Translations under genes and position numbers: made by a program
Part shown: positions 1-5,021 of the stretch, piece by piece
Layout: every line of letters begins with the position of its first letter
Position numbering within the stretch: position 1 is the stretch's first letter
The notes under the pieces: generated by a model
Told to the model about the DNA's origin: nothing
The model's database searches: none
Seen by the model: only the letters and a program-made list of their open reading frames with translations
Origin: an uncultured Bacteroidota bacterium
GTDB taxonomy: Bacteria; Bacteroidota; Bacteroidia; Chitinophagales; Chitinophagaceae
Assembly (NCBI GenBank): GCA_903929655.1
Contig: CAIYVS010000833.1
Span: 1 to 5,021 of the forward strand
Direction: 5' to 3'
Length of the DNA stretch: 5,021 bases

Positions 1-23
1 ATCAACTAATCAACTAATCAACT
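1..23. repeat. 8-bp tandem repeat (ATCAACTA), about three copies
   Basis: Two perfect copies of ATCAACTA (1-8, 9-16) are followed by a third that matches over seven bases (17-23). The array runs into the left window edge, so the true copy number is unknown. It ends about 10 bp before the -7 promoter element of the helicase gene and so covers the place where the -33 element would be expected. A change in copy number could alter promoter spacing, but that is inference. Confidence 0.7.
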
Positions 24-32
24 TTAAAAGCC

Positions 33-40
33 TACCTTTG
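33..40 (+). promoter_or_regulatory. Bacteroidota -7 promoter element for the helicase gene
   Basis: TACCTTTG matches the Bacteroidota primary sigma consensus TAnnTTTG. Transcription would begin a few bases downstream, leaving a leader of roughly 20-27 nt before the ATG at 70. No TTG is present at the usual 19-22 bp upstream, where the tandem repeat lies instead, so this is a half-match. The leader is A/T-rich and has no Shine-Dalgarno sequence, which is normal for the phylum. Confidence 0.55.
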
Positions 41-69
41 CGACTTATATTTAAACAGTTCTTTATTTA

Positions 70-1842
70 ATGACATCTTTTTCATCCTTCCCGATGCGGG
101 AAGAACTGGCTCGTGCGATATCCGACATGGGCTTTGAAACGCCGACGCCGATCCAGCAAAAAGTAATCCCACAGCTTTTATCTCAACCAATTGACATAAT
201 AGGGCTTGCACAGACTGGTACTGGTAAAACAGCAGCCTTCGGACTGCCACTACTGCACCATACTGACCTGGCGCAGAAACATGTACAAACGCTTGTACTA
301 AGCCCCACCCGCGAACTCTGTATGCAGATACAAGAGGAGCTGCACCGTTATGGCGCACATATGAAGGGTTTACGTATTACCGCAGTTTATGGCGGTGTAC
401 CCATCATGGGCCAGATACGCGAGGTGAAAGCCCACCCGCAGGTTATTGTAGCAACTCCCGGCCGTCTTATAGACCTCCTGGAGCGTAAGGCACTGAGCCT
501 GGACCTGGTAAAAACCGTGGTGCTGGACGAGGCCGACGAAATGCTGAACATGGGTTTTCGCGAGGATATTGATTTTATCCTGAAGAATACCCCTGCGCGT
601 GAACATACATGGTTATTCTCGGCAACTATGAGCAATGAAGTGCGTGGCATAGCCAAACGCTTTATGAAGAAATGGGAGGAATTCTCTGCCGGCGCAGCCA
701 ATGTGACCAATGAGAATATCGACCACCAATACTTTGTTACCAATCACCACAACCGTTTTGAGACCCTGCAGCGTTTGCTGGATTTCGCACCCGGCATTTA
801 TGGCATCATCTTTACACGCACCAAGCAGGACTGCCAGGACGTGAGCGAAAAACTGATGAAGCAAGGTTACCACGTCAGCCCCTTACACGGCGATATGGAC
901 CAGAAGATGCGAAGCAAGGTAATGGAGCGCTTTAAAAACAAACAATTACAGGCCATTGTAGCTACCGATGTGGCTGCACGTGGTATAGATGTAAATGATA
1001 TCACCCACGTTATCAATTATGAATTGCCAGATGATCCTGAAGTATATACCCACCGTAGCGGCCGTACCGCACGTGCAGGTAAATCAGGTATATGTATGTC
1101 TATCGTATCCCCTAAGGAAATATCTAATATCCGCCAGATAGAGCGCCTTGTAAAACAGCGTTTTAACAGGAGCGATATTCCGGATGGCGCCGAAGTGGTC
1201 CGCAAGCGTTTATTCTTTTATTTAGAGCAGATAGCCCATGCGGAACCACAGGAAGATTTTGCCAAATTGTACCAGGACAGCATTCATGAGCAATTTGAAG
1301 GCATGGAAAAGGATGAACTCATCCGCCGCTTGGTATGGTTGCAACTGAAAGACACCATTAGCAATTACCAGGATTCCGAAGACCTGAATGCAGGATATGA
1401 AAGCAAGGAACGCGGCAGGGGCTTTGGCAACCGCAGCGTGCGCATGTTCATCAATATAGGCCAGAAAGACGGCATCAACAGCCCCGAACAATTACTGAAA
1501 TTCATTATAGAATCTACAGATGTTGAAGCCGGCATGATAGACCGTGTAACGGTGCGTGAAATGAGCAGTTTCTTTAATGTGGCATCTACAGCAGCAGAGT
1601 TTTTACAATCTACATTATCTACCAAAAAGTTAAAAGGCAGGAAAGTGCGGGTGGAAGAAGCCGAGCAAAGCAGTGGCGGAAGAAGCAGCGGAGGCGGCAG
1701 GGAACGTTTTGGTTCAGGTCGCGGAAACTCTTCCGGGTCAAGGCGTTCAGACGATTCCAGGCCATCGTATGGCAGGGGCGAAAGAAGCGAAAGCCGTGGT
1801 GAAAGCAGGGGCAGTTCACAGAAGTTTAACAAGAGATATTAA
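70..1842 (+). CDS. DEAD-box ATP-dependent RNA helicase, DeaD/DbpA type
   Basis: This is a cytoplasmic RNA helicase that uses ATP to unwind short RNA duplexes; relatives act in ribosome assembly, mRNA decay and cold adaptation. All core motifs are intact: Q motif (GFETPTPIQQ, 21-30), I (AQTGTGKT, 47-54), Ia (PTREL, 79-83), Ib (TPGR, 129-132), II (DEAD, 153-156), III (SAT, 184-186), IV (IIFTR, 246-250), V (ATDVAARGID, 298-307) and VI (HRSGRTARAG, 328-337). A helical linker (about 380-445) leads to a DbpA-type RRM-like RNA-binding domain (about 456-528), then a Gly/Arg/Ser-rich tail (about 534-582) ending in a basic KFNKRY. The 590-residue length fits DeaD-like proteins with an RGG-type tail. 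The ATG at 70 starts just before the Q-motif region and follows a TACCTTTG element, so the start is secure. I cannot tell DeaD from DbpA or CshA orthology, so no symbol is given. The next gene has its own promoter. Confidence 0.96.
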   Translation: MTSFSSFPMREELARAISDMGFETPTPIQQKVIPQLLSQPIDIIGLAQTGTGKTAAFGLPLLHHTDLAQKHVQTLVLSPTRELCMQIQEELHRYGAHMKGLRITAVYGGVPIMGQIREVKAHPQVIVATPGRLIDLLERKALSLDLVKTVVLDEADEMLNMGFREDIDFILKNTPAREHTWLFSATMSNEVRGIAKRFMKKWEEFSAGAANVTNENIDHQYFVTNHHNRFETLQRLLDFAPGIYGIIFTRTKQDCQDVSEKLMKQGYHVSPLHGDMDQKMRSKVMERFKNKQLQAIVATDVAARGIDVNDITHVINYELPDDPEVYTHRSGRTARAGKSGICMSIVSPKEISNIRQIERLVKQRFNRSDIPDGAEVVRKRLFFYLEQIAHAEPQEDFAKLYQDSIHEQFEGMEKDELIRRLVWLQLKDTISNYQDSEDLNAGYESKERGRGFGNRSVRMFINIGQKDGINSPEQLLKFIIESTDVEAGMIDRVTVREMSSFFNVASTAAEFLQSTLSTKKLKGRKVRVEEAEQSSGGRSSGGGRERFGSGRGNSSGSRRSDDSRPSYGRGERSESRGESRGSSQKFNKRY

Positions 1843-1861
1843 GTTAAAGTGTAATAATATC

Positions 1862-1892
1862 TTGCTTTTCAGATACTGAGAGCTTACCTTTG
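1862..1892 (+). promoter_or_regulatory. Bacteroidota promoter (TTG-N20-TACCTTTG) for the RlpA-like gene
   Basis: A TTG at 1862-1864 and TACCTTTG at 1885-1892 are separated by 20 bp, a close fit to the phylum's -33/-7 arrangement. The -7 element ends one base before the first in-frame ATG (1894). Transcription should therefore start at or after that codon, which favours the second in-frame ATG at 1912 unless the mRNA is leaderless. No terminator hairpin lies between the helicase stop (1842) and this promoter, so some readthrough from upstream is possible. Confidence 0.72.
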
Positions 1893-1911
1893 AATGAATA
1901 AAATTTTGAGT

Positions 1912-2349
1912 ATGAGGCTGAACTTACTATTTATTGTTTTACTGTCTACAAGTTTCGGACTACAGGCCCAGGCTGCACATAAGCCAAAGTCTGCCGACAA
2001 GAAAGGTGTAGCCAGCTACTACCACGAAAAATTTGAAGGCCGCAAAACAGCCACAGGCGAGGTTTTTGACAATGATAAGTTTACCGCAGCCAGCAATAAA
2101 CTGAAACTGGGTACTTATGTAAAGGTTACCAACCTCAGTAATGGCAATATTGCCTATGTGCGCATCAACGACCGCATGGCGCCAACAAATCACCGACTGA
2201 TAGACTTGGCAAGTGTTGCGGCTGATATGCTCGATTACATTGAAAATGGTGTTGCCAAAGTGAAGGTAGAAGTGGTGAACGAAATGGAAGGTAAAATGGG
2301 TATCCTGGCAGAAAGCAATATTCACAGAATCATAAAGAATGAATTATAA
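1912..2349 (+). CDS. Secreted RlpA-like double-psi beta-barrel protein
   Basis: This is a predicted periplasmic or cell-surface protein of the RlpA family, whose characterised members cleave peptidoglycan glycan strands lacking stem peptides and act at the septum. From the ATG at 1912 it has 145 residues. A signal peptide covers about 1-21, with likely cleavage at AQA|A; there is no lipobox Cys, so it is not a lipoprotein, unlike E. coli RlpA. The barrel domain (about 32-122) carries GVASYY, TGEVFD (E50), TAAS, VTNLSNG, INDRM (D87) and LIDLA. The conserved acidic residues are present, but the His usual in TAAH is Ser (S61) and the Gly of NDRG is Met. There is no SPOR domain, so the protein is far shorter than full-length RlpA. 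A 23-residue tail follows the domain. An in-frame ATG at 1894 would add six residues but lies on the promoter's -7 element, which is why I prefer 1912. Lytic activity is not assured. Confidence 0.88.
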   Translation: MRLNLLFIVLLSTSFGLQAQAAHKPKSADKKGVASYYHEKFEGRKTATGEVFDNDKFTAASNKLKLGTYVKVTNLSNGNIAYVRINDRMAPTNHRLIDLASVAADMLDYIENGVAKVKVEVVNEMEGKMGILAESNIHRIIKNEL

Positions 2350-2390
2350 CAAAGCGCTGCGCTACAAAGAAGAACAGGCTGCTTAAATTT

Positions 2391-2422
2391 TTAAGAAGTC
2401 CCGGTCTACCGGGACTTCTTAA
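2391..2422. terminator. Bidirectional intrinsic terminator between convergent genes
   Basis: This is a perfect inverted repeat: a 14-bp stem (arms 2391-2404 and 2409-2422) around a TCTA loop. The GC-rich centre (GTCCCGG/CCGGGAC) is flanked by A/T-rich bases that give U-rich 3' ends on both strands. It sits 41 bp after the RlpA-like gene and starts 2 bp beyond the stop codon of the minus-strand gene, so it can serve both. Confidence 0.9.
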
Positions 2423-2424
2423 TA

Positions 2425-3252
2425 TTAGTCATTGCCCCAGTCCCATGAATAAGGTAATACCACCAAGGCCACCGCAAAGCTTGTACTGCCAATAATAGAC
2501 ACAGAATTCGGACTGGTTGATGGAAGAGAGTTGTAGTCGCTATTGTTATCAGTCTGCAGGTATGCCCCATTTCTGAAAATGACCATTGTTTTCAGCTTAA
2601 AGCACACCCCCATGAAAAAGCTGAAATCTACTTTTACAAAAGGATCGAAGTTAAGCGAACCACCTCCATATTCTTTGTATCCGGCTATAAGGATATTAGG
2701 ATAAAAACCTGCGCCGAACGTGATACCAGTTTTTTGCTTTTTATCCAGCATAGCATCTACGCCAAACTTATAGTCGAGACTCAATGCAACACCACCTTCA
2801 TATACGCCACACGTGCCCGCACCACCACTTCCTAATTGGTCCTTCTGTATTTCAAATTTCGCTATGTAAAAGTTGCCGGCATAAGCAAAGGCCAGCATAC
2901 TATTGTCTTTCATGGTTATGATGGGACAGAAGAGTCCCTCGGAAATACCAAATGTTGGCTTTAGGCTTATCTGGCTGCTGGCAGAATTGATCGCACTGAT
3001 ATTTCCGTTATTATCAAATGTCCTGTATACATGCGTAAATGTGGCAGTACCGAAGGGCATATAGATACCCATATCCGAACGCCACCAGGGTTTGAGGTTC
3101 ATACCTCTTTCTTTTGCCTGGGCATACGTGATGCTGGGATGATAGTTATAAGTAGTATGGTAGCCAAAGCCATTATTGAACTGTGCTGAAGAGCTGAGCG
3201 GGCGCAGGATAAATAGGATACTTATCAGGGCAACGTAAATTGTTTTATTCAT
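2425..3252 (-). CDS. Exported beta-rich protein of unknown function
   Basis: I do not recognise the family. The 275-residue product starts with a clear signal peptide (MNKTIY, then a hydrophobic run to about residue 18; likely cleavage SSA|Q at 23/24). The mature part is rich in Gly, Tyr, Phe and Asn, with many alternating strand-like stretches, for example around 62-77, 122-134, 154-164, 175-193 and 202-216. This suggests an outer-membrane or envelope beta-barrel. Against a classical barrel, the C-terminus (PYSWDWGND) does not end in the usual aromatic residue. Three Cys are present (109, 148, 217). The ATG at 3252 was chosen because the upstream extension begins with a TTG at 3273, which lies on a -7-like element and would put seven extra residues before an ideal signal peptide. 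It is divergent from the SET gene and convergent with the RlpA-like gene. Expression as a real gene is supported by the signal peptide and by the terminator at its stop. Confidence 0.82.
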   Translation of the reverse strand: MNKTIYVALISILFILRPLSSSAQFNNGFGYHTTYNYHPSITYAQAKERGMNLKPWWRSDMGIYMPFGTATFTHVYRTFDNNGNISAINSASSQISLKPTFGISEGLFCPIITMKDNSMLAFAYAGNFYIAKFEIQKDQLGSGGAGTCGVYEGGVALSLDYKFGVDAMLDKKQKTGITFGAGFYPNILIAGYKEYGGGSLNFDPFVKVDFSFFMGVCFKLKTMVIFRNGAYLQTDNNSDYNSLPSTSPNSVSIIGSTSFAVALVVLPYSWDWGND

Positions 3253-3326
3253 TATAGGTATATTTGCGGGCAAAATAGTAAAAATAATATTACGTAGTTA
3301 ATTGTTTATAAAACATTTTTGTGATT
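3253..3326. promoter_or_regulatory. Divergent intergenic region with weak promoter-like elements
   Basis: These 74 A/T-rich bases must hold the promoters of both flanking genes. On the minus strand TATTTTG (3277-3271) is a one-base-short version of TAnnTTTG, about 18 bp before the ATG at 3252. On the plus strand CATTTTTG (3314-3321) is a one-mismatch version only 5 bp before the ATG at 3327. Neither has a clear -33 partner. Two small adjoining palindromes, TAATATTA (3285-3292) and TACGTA (3291-3296), lie near the middle; they could be an operator or could be chance in A/T-rich DNA. Confidence 0.4.
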
Positions 3327-3713
3327 ATGGCGGAGGGGCTTTTTATAGATATTGTTAATGGAAAAGGACGAGGGGTATTTACAAAGAAACCAATACCCGC
3401 CGATACTGTTATAGAAGAAGCCCCAGTGATCGTTATGAGCGCCAAAGACCGGAAAATACTGGACCAAACCCTGCTGCACGATTATATATTTGAATGGCAG
3501 CCCGATGGTGCGAATATGTGCTGCATGGCCTTGGGCTGGATACCTGTATATAATCACTCCTACACGTCCAACTGCGAGTATTTTATGAACTATGAGGATA
3601 AGACCATGTGCATAAAAACCGTACGCGACATTGCTGCAGGCGAAGAACTCAGCATCAATTACAACGGGGACTGGGACAATACTAAACCAGTATGGTTTAG
3701 CACCAGCCCATAA
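3327..3713 (+). CDS. SET-domain protein, predicted protein-lysine N-methyltransferase
   Basis: This is a compact SET protein of 128 residues, predicted to transfer a methyl group from S-adenosylmethionine to a lysine of an unknown cytoplasmic protein. Motifs in order are the N-terminal GKGRGVF (12-18), which helps bind the cofactor; YNHSYTSN (75-82), matching the NHS(C)xPN cofactor and active-site motif, with Asn76 and His77 kept; and GEELSINYNGD (105-115), matching GEEL-x-x-x-Y, with Tyr112 as the probable catalytic tyrosine. It covers little more than the SET core and has no signal peptide. It lacks the Cys-rich pre-SET and post-SET zinc sites of many eukaryotic enzymes; a Trp-Phe near the C-terminus (123-124) may close the substrate channel instead. 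The ATG at 3327 is preferred to a GTG at 3321, which overlaps a -7-like element and adds only two residues. The gene is divergent from the beta-rich protein gene and converges on the peptidase 24 bp away. Substrate and role are unknown. Confidence 0.88.
   Translation: MAEGLFIDIVNGKGRGVFTKKPIPADTVIEEAPVIVMSAKDRKILDQTLLHDYIFEWQPDGANMCCMALGWIPVYNHSYTSNCEYFMNYEDKTMCIKTVRDIAAGEELSINYNGDWDNTKPVWFSTSP
3682..3700. repeat. 8-bp inverted repeat in the end of the SET gene
   Basis: CTAAACCA (3682-3689) and TGGTTTAG (3693-3700) form a perfect stem around GTA, ten bases before the SET stop codon. No U-tract follows on the plus strand, so it is a weak terminator candidate. It may still help end transcription between the two convergent genes, whose 24-bp gap (3714-3737) holds no hairpin. 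Confidence 0.4.
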
Positions 3714-3737
3714 AGCCCATTCAGAGGTTTGGAGTGT

Positions 3738-5021
3738 TTAATACAGTTTATATACCGGGTAAAGATTATAGTTGGGTTCAAAATGCGATGAATGGCGATA
3801 GACAAAGTCGAGCTGGGCGGCCTTGTCGGCAGCAAATGCCGGGTCGTTTTTCTTTTTGTCCTGCAATTGTTTTGCCAGGGTTTTATTCTTGGCTAATATC
3901 CGGGCAGCTTCATCCTCAAATACATAATCGCTGTAGTACTCTTTCTGCTGCAGGATGGCATCAAAGAATCCCCACGCAAAAAAACCGTCAGAAGCCTCCG
4001 GCTCAAGTGATTCTACAATATAGCGCTGGCAAGGCTGGTCAGTACTTATTATAAAGTCACCCGCCCATAGTTTTACGCTTTTCTTTTCTTCAGTTACCTG
4101 CACATTTTTATGCAGATAGTGTTTCTCATACGGGTATGGGACTGTTTCATATTTTTCAATATGGTAGGCGACTACATCTACAGTAGTATCATTCTTTAAT
4201 TTTTGCATTTTTACGCCGTTCCATCTCATCCTGTCCAATACATCTATCCAGCCTTGTTTTACGGCATAGGCTGCCGGCAGCGATACCTTCTTACTTGCTT
4301 TGAAATGATCGTAGAACGGCACTTTCTTTTCATAGGGTTTGTTGTGATCGTAATACAGGCGAGGTTGTCCTGAAACCTGGCTTGGCTTATAGCCGGCGGT
4401 ATATCCTTTAAAATCTACTTCATCAAAACGTGTTGTGTCAGGTTTCCAGTCGATTGGAATTTGTATATTTTCTTTTAGCGGGGTTTCATCATTTAGCCTG
4501 GCTTTATGAATAGCTTCTTCATTCTTTGATGCAAAATCAATAAAGCTCTCCATTAAAGCATAAGTTGCCTGCACACGCTGGGCAAAGGGTTTAAGCATAT
4601 GGGTTTCGGGTACAAAAGCAAAGCTGTGAAAAAGCGCTGCATAGCCAGAGGAGAAACGCGGAGGATCATAAAACTCTGTCCAGCCTGAATCGGGTGTAGT
4701 CTTAAAATTATTTACATAGGGCACCAGGTCATAGCCACGGTTTTTCATGTCCTTGTAAATAGCCGGCACCATGGTGTGGTACATATAGTCCCCCACTTCT
4801 CCGCCAAGTTTATCATGTTGGGTTGCCAATAAGGTCATAACATGCTGGTAGTCTGCCCCGTCGCTTACATGGTTATCAATAAAAATATCCGGGTCCAACT
4901 GGTAGTAGAAAATGGCAAAATCCCGGGTTTCGCGGGCATCGAGTTTAATGAAATCACGGTTCAGGTCCAGGTTTTGCGCATTGCCCCTGAAACCGTATTC
5001 CTTAGGCCCGTTTTGATTGGC
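3738..5021 (-). CDS. M14-family zinc carboxypeptidase, partial (N-terminus beyond window)
   Basis: This is the C-terminal 427 residues of a predicted exported zinc metallopeptidase of family M14, which removes C-terminal residues from peptides. The reading frame stays open to the right edge, so the true start lies outside; the TTG at 4898 is internal and not a start. Numbering from the edge, visible M14 landmarks are NLDLNRDF (17-24), whose Asn-Arg pair binds the substrate carboxylate (N144/R145 in carboxypeptidase A), DNHVSDGADY (49-58) with the third zinc ligand His51 (H196), and PETHMLKPFAQRV (138-150), whose Glu139 is the probable catalytic glutamate (E270). The first zinc motif HxxE should lie upstream. 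About 270 residues follow the catalytic Glu, far more than in minimal carboxypeptidases. This includes a strand-rich segment with WAGDFIISTDQP and a VESLEPEASDGFFAWGFFD block, which matches my memory of long M14 peptidases in Bacteroidota. Residues 8-24 of the fragment sit in what should be the active-site region, so the enzyme looks intact here. It is convergent with the SET gene. Confidence 0.88.
   Translation of the reverse strand, partial: ANQNGPKEYGFRGNAQNLDLNRDFIKLDARETRDFAIFYYQLDPDIFIDNHVSDGADYQHVMTLLATQHDKLGGEVGDYMYHTMVPAIYKDMKNRGYDLVPYVNNFKTTPDSGWTEFYDPPRFSSGYAALFHSFAFVPETHMLKPFAQRVQATYALMESFIDFASKNEEAIHKARLNDETPLKENIQIPIDWKPDTTRFDEVDFKGYTAGYKPSQVSGQPRLYYDHNKPYEKKVPFYDHFKASKKVSLPAAYAVKQGWIDVLDRMRWNGVKMQKLKNDTTVDVVAYHIEKYETVPYPYEKHYLHKNVQVTEEKKSVKLWAGDFIISTDQPCQRYIVESLEPEASDGFFAWGFFDAILQQKEYYSDYVFEDEAARILAKNKTLAKQLQDKKKNDPAFAADKAAQLDFVYRHSSHFEPNYNLYPVYKLY

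Noticed and set aside
1365..1832. Minus-strand 155-residue ORF antisense to the helicase end
   Set aside because: It is the antisense shadow of the low-complexity, GC-rich tail region; its Pro/Leu/Ser-rich composition is an artefact of the opposite strand.
1673..1879. Plus-strand 68-residue ORF over the helicase tail
   Set aside because: It is a frame-shifted reading of the repetitive Gly/Arg/Ser codons, which lack stops in other frames; there is no promoter or recognisable domain.
1960..2325. Minus-strand ORF opposite the RlpA-like gene
   Set aside because: It lies entirely antisense to a gene with clear family motifs and has no motif or promoter of its own.
2351..2360. AAAGCGCTGC occurs here and again at 4631-4640
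   Set aside because: A single 10-base match between a spacer and a coding region is compatible with chance, and the flanks do not match.
3253..3273. TTG-initiated extension of the exported-protein gene
   Set aside because: It would add seven residues before a complete signal peptide and overlaps the promoter-like TATTTTG; the ATG at 3252 is better.
3734..4054. Plus-strand 106-residue ORF opposite the peptidase
   Set aside because: It is antisense to conserved M14 C-terminal sequence, with no recognisable domain.
3738..4898. Peptidase reading frame starting at 4898
   Set aside because: The codon at 4898 is TTG (Leu) in the middle of the M14 domain. The same frame continues to the window edge and encodes the expected NLDLNRDF motif, so the gene is partial rather than starting here.
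1..5021. Search for CRISPR arrays, tRNA or rRNA genes, insertion sequences and phage genes
   Set aside because: Nothing seen: no spaced direct repeats, no tRNA-like cloverleaf, no transposase or phage motifs, and the genes look like ordinary chromosomal ones.

Overview
The window reads as chromosomal DNA of a Bacteroidota bacterium, most likely from the Chitinophagaceae/Sphingobacteriia side of the phylum. The clues are two copies of the phylum's -7 promoter element TAnnTTTG (both TACCTTTG), the absence of recognisable Shine-Dalgarno sequences in front of the genes, and protein variants I associate with this group (the INDRM form of the RlpA motif and the long M14 peptidase). Placement below phylum level is inference.

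Layout. Bases 1-69 hold an 8-bp tandem repeat and a promoter element. They lead into a 590-residue DEAD-box RNA helicase of the DeaD/DbpA type (70-1842, +). A well-formed promoter (1862-1892) then drives a small secreted RlpA-like double-psi beta-barrel protein (about 1912-2349, +). A perfect 14-bp hairpin (2391-2422) separates this gene from a convergent gene for an unrecognised exported, beta-rich protein (2425-3252, -). A 74-bp divergent spacer follows, then a compact SET-domain protein, a predicted lysine methyltransferase (3327-3713, +). The last gene is convergent and cut by the right edge: an M14-family zinc carboxypeptidase (3738 to beyond 5021, -). It is open to the window edge, so its N-terminus is not seen.

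How the genes relate. Each gene seems to be its own transcription unit and the orientations alternate, so this does not look like an operon or a dedicated system. Three products are predicted to act outside the cytoplasm: the RlpA-like protein on peptidoglycan, the beta-rich protein at the envelope, and the peptidase in the periplasm or outside the cell. Two are cytoplasmic: the helicase in RNA remodelling and the SET protein in protein methylation. I found no phage, transposon, CRISPR, tRNA or rRNA features. The most useful observations are the promoter that overlaps the apparent start of the RlpA-like gene, the bacterial SET protein, and the loss of a usual active-site His in the RlpA-like domain. 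I did not find convincing evidence of a novel multi-gene system.
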